Shown in pieces: positions 1-5,465 of a stretch of DNA of 5,465 bases. Position numbers and translations under genes: made by a program. The DNA comes from MGNI01 sp964353875 (GTDB lineage: Bacteria > Chloroflexota > Anaerolineae > Anaerolineales > E44-bin32), in assembly GCA_964353875.1 (NCBI GenBank), contig CAYGXU010000160.1, positions 1-5,465 on the forward strand, written 5' to 3'. Positions within the stretch are counted from its first letter, which is position 1. Each line of letters begins with the position of its first letter. Below the pieces are notes generated by a model. That model was not told the origin of the DNA, ran no database searches, and saw nothing but the letters and a program-made list of their open reading frames with translations.

Positions 1-18
1 ACCTTTACGCGTTGGAGT

Positions 19-36
19 CCAACAGCTTGCTGTTGG
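19..36. repeat. Palindrome unit 1 (8-2-8, perfect)
   Basis: CCAACAGC-TT-GCTGTTGG pairs at 8 of 8 positions. On the minus strand it is followed by ACTCCA, so the unit is inverted relative to units 2 and 3. It is the outermost copy, near the window edge. Confidence 0.75.
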
Positions 37-43
37 GTACTTC

Positions 44-61
44 GCATTAGCAAGCGAATGC
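44..61. repeat. Palindrome unit 2 (8-2-8, one mismatch)
   Basis: GCATTAGC-AA-GCGAATGC pairs at 7 of 8 positions, with one A-G mismatch (49 with 56). It is followed by ACTCCA at 62-67. An alternative stem TTCGC/GCGAA (41-45 with 54-58) is also possible. This is the least symmetric of the three copies. Confidence 0.65.
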
Positions 62-84
62 ACTCCACTATTTTCCGGCATCTC

Positions 85-102
85 GCATCAGCAAGCTGAT
101 GC
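85..102. repeat. Palindrome unit 3 (8-2-8, perfect)
   Basis: GCATCAGC-AA-GCTGATGC pairs at 8 of 8 positions and is followed by ACTCCA at 103-108. It lies 21 bp past the hypD stop codon and would be the first hairpin in the 3' end of the hyp transcript. Confidence 0.75.
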
Positions 103-123
103 ACTCCAGCTCGCTCCAACTAT

Positions 124-1215
124 TTATTTCAGAAACCTGCCATAACGATAATACGCCGCGCAGGCACCCTCCGAGGAGACCATCGTCGCTCCCAAAGGAT
201 TTTCCGGGGTACAGGGATTTCCAAAGGCGGGACAATCATGCGGCTTCTTTAATCCCTGTAAAATCAAACCCGAGATGCAAATGGGCGATTCTTCCGATTG
301 AATGGCTTCAACATCAAACCGCTTTTCAGCATCGAATGCTGCCAATTCTGGTTGCAGGCGCCAACCGCTCCCTGGGATGGATCCAATCCCCCGCCACTTG
401 CGATCACATTCCACAAACACTTGCTGAATGATTGCCTGTGCAGGTTTATTCCCCTCAAAAGTCACTACGCGTTTATAGGCATTATCAGCAACTGCCCTGC
501 CATCCTCCAGGTACCTCACTGTCATTAAAATCCCCTGGGCAATATCCAGGGGCTCAAAACCAGTTACGATGATAGGAACCTCATACTTCTCAGCCAGGGG
601 AACATATTCCCAGTAGCCCATGACGGCACAGACATGACCTGCCGCTAGAAATCCCTGAACCCGATGCCTTGGAGAGCTAAGAATAACATCAATCGCAGGA
701 GGGACACGTACATGTGAGACGAGCAAGCTAAAATTTTTCAAACCCAATGATTTGGCCTGCAAGACGCTCATGGCATTCGCCGGCGCAGTGGTCTCAAAAC
801 CAATTGCGAAGAAGACCACTTCTCGATCGGGATTCTCGCGGGCGATTTTTACGGCATCCAGAGGCGAGTAGACCACGCGCACATCCCCACCGCTGGCCCG
901 CACCGAAAACAGATCTCGACCAGTCCCAGGCACCCGCAGCATGTCCCCATACGAAGTAAAAATGACATCGGGCCGAGAAGCGATCGCCAATGCTTTATCG
1001 ATGAGCTCCAGGGAAGTTACACATACCGGACAGCCGGGGCCATGGACGAGTTCGATCTCCTTTGGTAAGAGCTGATCCAACCCATGGCGGACAATCGCAT
1101 GGGTCTGCCCGCCACAGATTTCCATGATTACCCACGGTTTCGTGACCGAGCGTTGGATCTCTAAGATTGCGGCAGCCACTAATCCAGCGTCACGATACTC
1201 GCTGATATGCTTCAT
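124..1215 (-). CDS. hypD: HypD, Fe-S scaffold for Fe(CN)2CO assembly
   Basis: This 363-residue protein is the [4Fe-4S] scaffold that, with HypC, receives cyanide from HypE and assembles the Fe(CN)2CO moiety of [NiFe]-hydrogenase. Visible motifs are MEICGGQTH (31-39, with the redox and iron-binding Cys34), HGPGCPVC (58-65, with Cys62 and Cys65), GFETTAP (139-145), and a C-terminal iron-sulfur region with Cys313, Cys328, Cys335 and Cys352, ending MVSSEGACAAYYRYGR. Around Cys313 the reading is CISG, where many family members, as I recall, have CxCG; this is worth aligning but does not affect the call. The ATG at 1215 overlaps the hypC stop, and AAGGA (1227-1231, within hypC) lies 11 bp upstream. 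It is the last gene of the cluster in this window. hypE, the usual next gene, does not start in the remaining 123 bp. Confidence 0.98.
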   Translation of the reverse strand: MKHISEYRDAGLVAAAILEIQRSVTKPWVIMEICGGQTHAIVRHGLDQLLPKEIELVHGPGCPVCVTSLELIDKALAIASRPDVIFTSYGDMLRVPGTGRDLFSVRASGGDVRVVYSPLDAVKIARENPDREVVFFAIGFETTAPANAMSVLQAKSLGLKNFSLLVSHVRVPPAIDVILSSPRHRVQGFLAAGHVCAVMGYWEYVPLAEKYEVPIIVTGFEPLDIAQGILMTVRYLEDGRAVADNAYKRVVTFEGNKPAQAIIQQVFVECDRKWRGIGSIPGSGWRLQPELAAFDAEKRFDVEAIQSEESPICISGLILQGLKKPHDCPAFGNPCTPENPLGATMVSSEGACAAYYRYGRFLK

Positions 1216-1475
1216 GTGCTACTGGATCCTTCCGGTTCGCCGCCCAGCTCGAATTCTCCAATTTCACGGAAAAGCCTTAAAGTCTCTTGCGCTTCCTCTT
1301 CGCTTAAATGACTGATGGCGAAGCCAACATGGATGATGACATAATCGCCGATACTCGCATCGGGAACATATGCCAGACAGGCTTCGCGCACCACGCCGCC
1401 AAAATCCACTTTGCCCATCCGTAGACCGTCTTTCTCATAGGTTTCTACTATTTTTCCCGGTACACCTAAACACAT
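1212..1475 (-). CDS. hypC: HypC, hydrogenase assembly chaperone
   Basis: This 87-residue protein of the HypC/HupF family binds HypD and the hydrogenase large-subunit precursor and carries the Fe(CN)2CO group between them in the cytoplasm. It begins MCLGVPGKIV, the invariant N-terminus in which Cys2 (exposed after removal of Met) is the iron-coordinating residue. The OB-fold-like body has a conserved DYVIIHVGFAIS segment around residues 44-55, including His49. The C-terminal part is the usual acidic helix (EEEAQETLRLFREI) with a short disordered tail. The stop codon overlaps the hypD start as ATGA (1212-1215), so the two partner proteins are almost certainly translationally coupled. Length and motifs are typical and nothing is missing. 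Confidence 0.97.
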   Translation of the reverse strand: MCLGVPGKIVETYEKDGLRMGKVDFGGVVREACLAYVPDASIGDYVIIHVGFAISHLSEEEAQETLRLFREIGEFELGGEPEGSSST

Positions 1476-1482
1476 TGATTTC

Positions 1483-1488
1483 TCCTCC
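1483..1488 (-). promoter_or_regulatory. Strong ribosome binding site of hypC
   Basis: GGAGGA on the minus strand, within GGGAGGAG, lies 7 bp before the hypC ATG. It is the best Shine-Dalgarno in the window and fixes the start at 1475. It suggests that hypC, and by coupling hypD, is translated strongly relative to the other hyp genes. Confidence 0.8.
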
Positions 1489-1511
1489 CGTGTAAATATT
1501 CATATCAATAA

Positions 1512-1541
1512 CTCGTATGATCCCTCGTCTCTCGTATCATC
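1512..1541. repeat. Imperfect direct repeat in the hypF-hypC gap
   Basis: CTCGTATGATC (1512-1522) and CTCGTATCATC (1531-1541) match at 10 of 11 bases with a 19-bp period. A further CTCGT lies between them at 1525-1529. They occupy the middle of the 95-bp untranslated gap between the hypF stop (1571) and the hypC start (1475). This could be a protein or RNA recognition site, or simply a small tandem duplication. No function can be read from the sequence. Confidence 0.35.
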
Positions 1542-1570
1542 GGTTGCATCCGACTTAATATCGTGCCTTC

Positions 1571-3859
1571 TCAACCTTCGCGCATATGAGCCAATGCGAT
1601 CAACGCTTGTCCAAGCGCAATACCACCGTCGTTGGTTGGCACTTTCCGATGAAGATAGACTGAAAAATCCTCGCGGCGGAGGTTGGACACAGTTCTTGAA
1701 AGCAAAACCATATTCTGCCAGACCCCACCGCTCAAAACCACCTCTGAAACGCCAGAACGCTTTCGGATATCTTTGCATACCTCTGCGACCACCAGCGCAA
1801 CGCCATTATGGAATCGCGCTGCGATCCTCGCCAGGGGAAAGCCCTGTGCTATATCAGATACAAGGAGCCCGATCGCCGGCCTTGGATCGATTTCATCCTC
1901 AACAATTTCAAAAGTATAGACCCCTTCCTCTTCGGTATCGACCAGCGCTTCGAATTCAATTGCCGCTTGTGCCTCGTAATTTACTTTATAGCGAACACCG
2001 CAGAGCGCCGCAACCGCATCGAAAAGACGACCGACGCTCGATGTCATCGGCGTATTGATACCACGCTCGATCTGCTGCATCACAACTTGATGTCCCTCGT
2101 GGTTAAGGATCCCGCTCAACGCCGGATCTTCCAAGCAGTCCGGCTCTATTTGATGCAACCAGGCGAGCGCCAGGCGCCAGGGTTCTTTGATCGCCTGATC
2201 CCCCCCTGGCAGTGGAGAATAGGATAAATGGAAGAGGCGTTCATAACTACGATAGTCGGCGAGCATCACTTCGCCGCCCCATATGGCGCCATCCTCCCCA
2301 TACCCCGTCCCATCAAAAGCGATTCCGATCACCGGGGAATCACCCTTGAGGCCATGTTCCGCCATGCAAGAGGCAATATGGGCATGATGATGTTGTACGC
2401 CAACCGCCGGTATGTCATCGTGTGAGGCGCGCTCAAGCGCGTAACGCGTGGCAAGATAATTCGGGTGCAAGTCATAGGCCAGTGCCTGAGGACGTATACG
2501 GAAAAGGCGCTCAAGATGTGCAATGCCGTCCTCAAAGGAACGCAGTGTCTCGTAGTTTTCAAGATCTCCGATGTGATGACTGAGGAAGGCGTACTGCCCA
2601 CGCGTTAGACAGAAGGTGTTCTTCAACTCCCCACCTACCGCCAGCAAAGGTATCGCCTCCCGCTTCAGATGAACGGGGTAGGGAACGTACCCTCGTGAGC
2701 GACGAAGCGGGTAGGTTTCATTTTCAAATGCTCGCATGACCGAATCATCGCAACGGGTGTGAATATCTCGATCATGCATCAGGAATCCATCTGCAAGGTT
2801 TTTCAATCTGGCGCTCGCTTCCTCATTCTCGGTTGCGATTGGCTCCTCACTGAGATTGCCACTGGTCATGACCAAAGCCGGGGGAAATCCCCCTGCCTTT
2901 TCCATCAGCAGCATATGAAGCGGCGTGTAAGGGAGCATGACACCCAGTGTCCCTTGTCCGGGCGCGACCTCGATTGCAATACTGGACTCCTCTCGCCTGG
3001 GCACAATCACGATGGGCTTCTCCTGGGACTGAAGTAGGCGACGTTCGTCATCATTGAGCAGGCAATGTCTTTCGACCGTTTCCATATCCGCAAACATAAT
3101 GGCAAAGGCTTTGTCCACGCGCAATTTTCGTCTGCGCAACTCCCTGACTGCATCTGGTCGAGTGGCATCACAGGCCAAATGAAATCCACCCAATCCTTTG
3201 ACAGCCAAGATCCCCCCTTCATGTAGCAACCTGCGAGCCTGCTGGATCGCCTGCTCGGCTTCGGCAACTCGCTGGCCGTCAAATTCAAACCAGACCTTTG
3301 GTCCACATTCAGGGCAGGCGATCGGCTGTGCATGGAAACGCCGATTCAAAGGGTTATGATATTCCTGGGAGCAAGCCGGGCACATCTCAAAGGGCGCCAT
3401 GGTGGTATTAGGGCGATCGTAAGGGATGTCTGTGATGATGGTGAAACGTGGGCCACAATTCGTGCAATTGATAAAAGGGTAACGATGGCGTCGATCATGA
3501 GGGTCGAAAAGTTCGCGTTCACAATCCGCACAGATGCTCACATCCGGTGAGATGGGCTGAAAAGCCTCTTTCAGCGCTTGCGAGCGGACGATCCTAAATT
3601 CCGTGAAGCCATTGGGGGGGATCTCCTCTACCTGGATATCATCGATACGTGCCATGGGAGGCGCCTCCCTCTGAAGCGCTTCCCGAAAAGATGCGATCTT
3701 ATCCAGCGGGCCATCTAGTTCGATGTCGACTCCGGCCGAAGTGTTGCGTACCCACCCTGTCAGTCCAAGGCGTATGGCCAAGCCATAGACAAAGGGTCGA
3801 AAACCAACCCCTTGAACGACTCCGGTAATATGAATATGTGCGCCTCGTATTTGCTCCAT
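1571..3859 (-). CDS. hypF: HypF, carbamoyltransferase
   Basis: This 762-residue protein has the usual length of HypF. It takes carbamoyl phosphate, forms carbamoyl adenylate and transfers the carbamoyl group to the C-terminal cysteine of HypE, the source of the cyanide ligands of the NiFe site. All four family domains are visible in order. The acylphosphatase domain (about 5-92) has GVVQGVGFRPF, with catalytic Arg21 and Asn39. Two zinc fingers of form Cx2C-x18-Cx2C lie at Cys110/113/132/135 and Cys160/163/182/185. The YrdC-like domain (about 200-390) has KGLGGFHLACDA (221-232) and SGNLSEEP (333-340). The Kae1-like domain (about 400-762) has HHHAH (490-494), FDGTGYGEDGAIWGGE (515-530), LSGGVWQN (709-716) and TNDGG (742-746). 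AAGGA at 3872-3876 lies 12 bp before the ATG, a little far. The in-frame CTG just before the ATG has better spacing but is less likely as a start. It sits 108 bp after hypB and 95 bp before hypC. Confidence 0.98.
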   Translation of the reverse strand: MEQIRGAHIHITGVVQGVGFRPFVYGLAIRLGLTGWVRNTSAGVDIELDGPLDKIASFREALQREAPPMARIDDIQVEEIPPNGFTEFRIVRSQALKEAFQPISPDVSICADCERELFDPHDRRHRYPFINCTNCGPRFTIITDIPYDRPNTTMAPFEMCPACSQEYHNPLNRRFHAQPIACPECGPKVWFEFDGQRVAEAEQAIQQARRLLHEGGILAVKGLGGFHLACDATRPDAVRELRRRKLRVDKAFAIMFADMETVERHCLLNDDERRLLQSQEKPIVIVPRREESSIAIEVAPGQGTLGVMLPYTPLHMLLMEKAGGFPPALVMTSGNLSEEPIATENEEASARLKNLADGFLMHDRDIHTRCDDSVMRAFENETYPLRRSRGYVPYPVHLKREAIPLLAVGGELKNTFCLTRGQYAFLSHHIGDLENYETLRSFEDGIAHLERLFRIRPQALAYDLHPNYLATRYALERASHDDIPAVGVQHHHAHIASCMAEHGLKGDSPVIGIAFDGTGYGEDGAIWGGEVMLADYRSYERLFHLSYSPLPGGDQAIKEPWRLALAWLHQIEPDCLEDPALSGILNHEGHQVVMQQIERGINTPMTSSVGRLFDAVAALCGVRYKVNYEAQAAIEFEALVDTEEEGVYTFEIVEDEIDPRPAIGLLVSDIAQGFPLARIAARFHNGVALVVAEVCKDIRKRSGVSEVVLSGGVWQNMVLLSRTVSNLRREDFSVYLHRKVPTNDGGIALGQALIALAHMREG

Positions 3860-3916
3860 CAGGTCTTGATATCCTTACGCTCATTCCCCAGCCGGAACAG
3901 GTTTCCCTCCAGTATT

Positions 3917-3967
3917 TCAGCGTTTCGACATACAAATGCCGAAATAATTAAATCCCCGCTCCGACAT
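3917..3967 (-). CDS. Possible 16-codon ORF between hypB and hypF
   Basis: The ATG immediately follows the hypB TAG stop (TAGATG) and is preceded by a purine-rich GGAAGGGAG inside the last hypB codons, a good Shine-Dalgarno at usable spacing. The frame reads MSERGFNYFGICMSKR and then TGA. I recognise no family. Terminating ribosomes from hypB could reinitiate here, which would make it a coupling or leader peptide in the 108-bp gap before hypF. An ORF this short is expected by chance, and only its position and SD argue for it. Confidence 0.2.
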   Translation of the reverse strand: MSERGFNYFGICMSKR

Positions 3968-4639
3968 CTAACTCCCTTCCTCAGAATAAGTTTGCATCAC
4001 TCCCCGAATCCAATTCAGCCAAGGATCCAATCCCTCCCCCGTCCGACAAGAGAGAGGAAAAGTGATCAAACCCGGGTTCAAGATTTCGACCCCCTTCCGG
4101 AAGTAGCCCATATCAAAGGGCACATACGGCAAGAGGTCGATCTTGTTTATCACCAAAGCATCGACCCCCCGATACATCCCGGGATACTTGTAAGGTTTAT
4201 CATCACCCTCTGGGACGGAGGCGATCAAGACGTTCTTGTGTGTGCCGAGGTGGAAGCTGACTGGACAAATCAAGTTTCCTACATTCTCAACGATCAATAA
4301 ATCAATCGCATCCAGATGAATCTGTTCTAAGGCATCATGGAGCATGACCGCATCCAGATGGCATTCTCCTCCGGTGTTAATTTGTACTGCAACTGCCCCA
4401 GCCGCGGCAGCCCGATCGGCATCAATACTGGTGGCGACATCTCCATCGACAACTGCCAGACTCATATCTGTCCCAAGATGACGGATCGTGTTTTCAATAA
4501 GGGAGGTCTTCCCTGCGCCTGGCGAAGCCATGAGATTAAGCCCGACCACGCCTGCCATATCCAGACGCTTTCTGTTCTCGGCAGCTAACCGATCATTGGC
4601 GCTCAGTATTTTCTCTACCACTTGCACTCGTTCACGCAT
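3968..4639 (-). CDS. hypB: HypB, GTPase for nickel insertion into hydrogenase
   Basis: This 223-residue SIMIBI-class GTPase uses GTP hydrolysis to drive nickel transfer, with HypA, into the hydrogenase large subunit. Visible motifs, numbered from the ATG at 4639, are the P-loop SPGAGKT (39-45), VDGD (64-67), the metal site GGECHLDA with Cys93 and His94, ENVGNL (118-123) followed by Cys125, PEGDDKPYKYP (143-153), the base-specificity motif NKID (165-168), and a C-terminal SCRTGEGLDPW segment. Cys93, His94 and Cys125 correspond to the G-domain metal ligands known from the family. The protein lacks both the N-terminal Cys-rich high-affinity nickel motif seen in enterobacterial HypB and the His-rich stretch of nickel-storing forms, so it is a minimal HypB. 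An in-frame GTG at 4648 would add MTN, but the only SD-like sequence directly abuts it, so the ATG is preferred. Confidence 0.97.
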   Translation of the reverse strand: MRERVQVVEKILSANDRLAAENRKRLDMAGVVGLNLMASPGAGKTSLIENTIRHLGTDMSLAVVDGDVATSIDADRAAAAGAVAVQINTGGECHLDAVMLHDALEQIHLDAIDLLIVENVGNLICPVSFHLGTHKNVLIASVPEGDDKPYKYPGMYRGVDALVINKIDLLPYVPFDMGYFRKGVEILNPGLITFPLSCRTGEGLDPWLNWIRGVMQTYSEEGS

Positions 4640-4648
4640 GTTGGTCAC

Positions 4649-4654
4649 TCTCTC
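4649..4654 (-). promoter_or_regulatory. Ribosome binding site deciding the hypB start
   Basis: GAGAGA on the minus strand lies 9 bp before the ATG at 4639 but directly against the competing GTG at 4648. This favours the ATG as the hypB start. The site is a weak Shine-Dalgarno match, so the choice is moderately supported only. Confidence 0.45.
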
Positions 4655-4704
4655 ATGTGAATTCGCAATGATTCATGGCAGAAAGCAGAGGATAAGGGTT
4701 TTCA

Positions 4705-5094
4705 TCAAGGCGCGCTTTGTGACCCGATGTCCCCCTCCCTTTCTCTCTCCACCATCTCCACCTCGATCGACTCCAAATAAAATTCCTCGCCCGCAACCAC
4801 CTTCACCTGGTAACCTCCGCACTGTGGACAAGCCAGATCCTTATCACTCGGGTGGTACCGTTGGTTACAGGTCAGACATTGCATCTCTGTCGCGATACGT
4901 TGGAAGTGCAGTTCTGCCCCCTCTGCCAGTGTATCTTTGCTGATGATATCCCAATAAAAACTCACTGAATCATCCACAATGGAGGAGAGCTGCCCGATGA
5001 CAAGGCGGATATCCGTCACTCGCTTGGCACTCGCCTGAATTGCATGACGCAAGGTGATATTGAGGATGTTCTCTGTAATGGATAACTCATGCAT
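4705..5094 (-). CDS. hypA: HypA, hydrogenase nickel incorporation protein
   Basis: This 129-residue protein is the zinc-containing nickel chaperone that works with HypB to load Ni into the apo large subunit of [NiFe]-hydrogenase in the cytoplasm. It begins MHELSIT, the family's conserved N-terminus, in which His2 and Glu3 contribute to nickel binding. The structural zinc site is two CxxC pairs, Cys73/Cys76 and Cys89/Cys92, at the usual spacing. The segment ending YLESIEVE matches the normal end of the family, and about 15 charged and polar residues follow as a tail. I chose the ATG at 5094 because nickel binding requires MHE at the N-terminus and a weak Shine-Dalgarno (GGTGGT, 5101-5106) lies 6 bp upstream. 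An in-frame GTG at 5121 would add nine residues ahead of His2 and is unlikely. It is the first gene of the hyp cluster, 65 bp before hypB. Identification is very secure. Confidence 0.97.
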   Translation of the reverse strand: MHELSITENILNITLRHAIQASAKRVTDIRLVIGQLSSIVDDSVSFYWDIISKDTLAEGAELHFQRIATEMQCLTCNQRYHPSDKDLACPQCGGYQVKVVAGEEFYLESIEVEMVEREREGDIGSQSAP

Positions 5095-5190
5095 GCTTCT
5101 ACCACCCGACCCTTCAAACACGATGGAACCTTTGCGATTTTTAACTCATTAGATCAGTAACACTCCACCGACATCTCTTTAAAATAGGTG

Positions 5191-5213
5191 ATCGTTGTGG
5201 TTCTCATCGTTGT
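5191..5213. repeat. Direct repeat ATCGTTGT x2 upstream of hypA
   Basis: ATCGTTGT occurs at 5191-5198 and 5206-5213, a 15-bp period, just downstream of the possible promoter. Two exact 8-mers this close could be a regulator's binding site or chance. I do not recognise it as the site of a known regulator. Confidence 0.3.
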
Positions 5214-5233
5214 ACTCACACGTATTTAGTCTA

Positions 5234-5242
5234 ATTTTACCA
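5234..5242 (-). promoter_or_regulatory. Possible extended -10 promoter for hypA
   Basis: On the minus strand the sequence reads TGGTAAAAT, an extended -10 (TGN followed by TAAAAT, 5 of 6 to the sigma-70 consensus). No good -35 is present at 16-18 bp spacing, which an extended -10 can tolerate. Transcription would begin near 5227, giving a leader of about 130 bases before hypA. Single hexamer matches are common in AT-rich DNA, so this is a suggestion only. Confidence 0.25.
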
Positions 5243-5406
5243 GTTAGGAAGACAATCAGACTCTTGACGGTCATTTGATCCCAACCAGTCTATTCTGAGA
5301 AGCATGGCACGCAGAGCTTAATCAGTTAATACTAAGGATCATTCTGGACCAATTTGATCGATACCCGCCTATCAAAGGCTCTCTGCAATAGGATCTCGAT
5401 CCCCGC

Positions 5407-5465
5407 TCAAAGACCAATCCCCTTTGGAACGATTTCTTCCATGCCGGGAATCATCAAATAAAGGT
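5407..5465 (-). CDS. Possible C-terminal end of an upstream gene (partial)
   Basis: One minus-strand frame is open from the right edge and reads LYLMIPGMEEIVPKGIGL before a TGA at 5407-5409. Hydrophobic residues followed by PGMEEIVPKG look more protein-like than the other frames here, and a gene upstream on the same strand would fit a hydrogenase locus. The piece is too short to assign to a family. A neighbouring minus-strand frame is also open for about 31 codons from the edge, so the reading is uncertain. Confidence 0.2.
   Translation of the reverse strand, partial: LYLMIPGMEEIVPKGIGL

Larger units (their letters stand above)
11..120. repeat. REP-like cluster of three palindromes downstream of hypD
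   Basis: Three 18-bp inverted repeats, each an 8-bp arm, a 2-base centre and an 8-bp arm, lie within about 85 bp. All share an AGC-AA-GC (or complementary) centre and are followed by ACTCCA in their own orientation. The first points the opposite way to the other two. Arm sequences differ between copies while pairing is kept, and CTCCA(A)CTATTT also recurs after units 2 and 3. This is the architecture of REP or BIME-type dispersed elements, often found after the last gene of an operon. No T-run follows the hairpins in the hypD transcript, so they are not classical terminators, although they could stabilise the 3' end of the mRNA. Dispersion elsewhere in the genome is inferred and cannot be seen here. 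Confidence 0.7.
5095..5465. other. Upstream region of the hyp operon, 371 bp
   Basis: No convincing gene was found on either strand in this stretch. It is visibly more AT-rich than the coding part and must hold the hyp promoter if hypA is the first gene of its transcript. It contains a possible extended -10 element (5234-5242), a pair of ACAACGAT direct repeats (5191-5213), a weak inverted repeat TTTGAT/ATCAAA (5353-5376), and at the far end a short open frame that may be the end of another minus-strand gene. I see no tRNA, riboswitch fold or transposase remnant. Confidence 0.6.

Noticed and set aside
85..102. Intrinsic terminator for the hyp operon
   Set aside because: The hairpin is perfect, but no run of T follows it on the minus strand, and the same hairpin type recurs twice more, so a repeat element explains it better.
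11..120. CRISPR array
   Set aside because: The units are short palindromes with differing sequence, irregular spacing (25 and 41 bp) and mixed orientation, unlike identical repeats with uniform spacers.
1594..2058. Plus-strand 154-codon open frame
   Set aside because: It is antisense to the conserved Kae1-like C-terminal part of HypF, and its Arg/Pro-rich composition indicates a shadow.
3699..3935. Minus-strand 78-codon frame overlapping the hypF start
   Set aside because: It overlaps the acylphosphatase domain of HypF in another frame, needs a TTG start and has an Arg/Trp/Ser-rich sequence with no family.
3812..4300. Plus-strand 162-codon open frame
   Set aside because: It is antisense to the hypB C-terminal half, the hypB-hypF gap and the hypF start, with no recognisable domain.
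4488..4943. Plus-strand 151-codon open frame across hypB and hypA
   Set aside because: It lies antisense to the starts and motifs of two secure genes, spans their intergenic gap, and has a proline- and serine-rich composition typical of a shadow frame.
5161..5168. CACTCCAC near hypA as a fourth copy of the left-end repeat
   Set aside because: Only the 8-bp flank matches; no palindrome with an AGCAAGC-type centre adjoins it, so it is likely chance.
5353..5376. TTTGAT/ATCAAA inverted repeat as a terminator or operator
   Set aside because: Six-base arms around a 12-base loop without a T-run or a recognised motif are expected by chance in DNA of this composition.

Overview
The window is bacterial DNA holding the greater part of a hyp operon, the maturation machinery of [NiFe]-hydrogenases. 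All five recognisable genes lie on the minus strand and are transcribed from right to left in the order hypA - hypB - hypF - hypC - hypD. Each is full length and carries its family's diagnostic motifs, and I see no frameshifts. No hydrogenase structural subunit, maturation protease or hypE is visible inside the window.

Layout in transcription order. Positions 5465-5095 (371 bp) form a mostly non-coding upstream region. It has a possible extended -10 promoter, a short direct repeat, and at its far edge perhaps the C-terminal end of another minus-strand gene. Then come hypA (5094-4705), a 65-bp gap, hypB (4639-3968), a 108-bp gap containing a possible 16-codon ORF, hypF (3859-1571), a 95-bp gap with an imperfect direct repeat and a strong ribosome binding site, hypC (1475-1212), and hypD (1215-124), whose start overlaps the hypC stop by 4 bp. 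Positions 1-123, downstream of hypD, hold three closely spaced 18-bp palindromes that form a REP-like cluster.

How the genes work together, from established knowledge of the family: HypF carbamoylates the C-terminal cysteine of HypE, and dehydration there yields cyanide. HypC and HypD form the scaffold on which Fe(CN)2CO is assembled and from which it is delivered to the hydrogenase large subunit. HypA (with its zinc site and N-terminal nickel ligands) and HypB (a metal-binding GTPase) then insert nickel. HypE is essential to this route but is not in the window, so it must be encoded further to the left or elsewhere.

The host is probably an anaerobic or facultative bacterium with moderate GC content. 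The style of the proteins, with a short HypB lacking any His-rich or Cys-rich N-terminus, would fit Chloroflexota or a similar deep-branching phylum, but this is only an impression. I see no clearly novel system. The least explained signal is the palindrome cluster at the left end, whose arms differ in sequence yet remain complementary.
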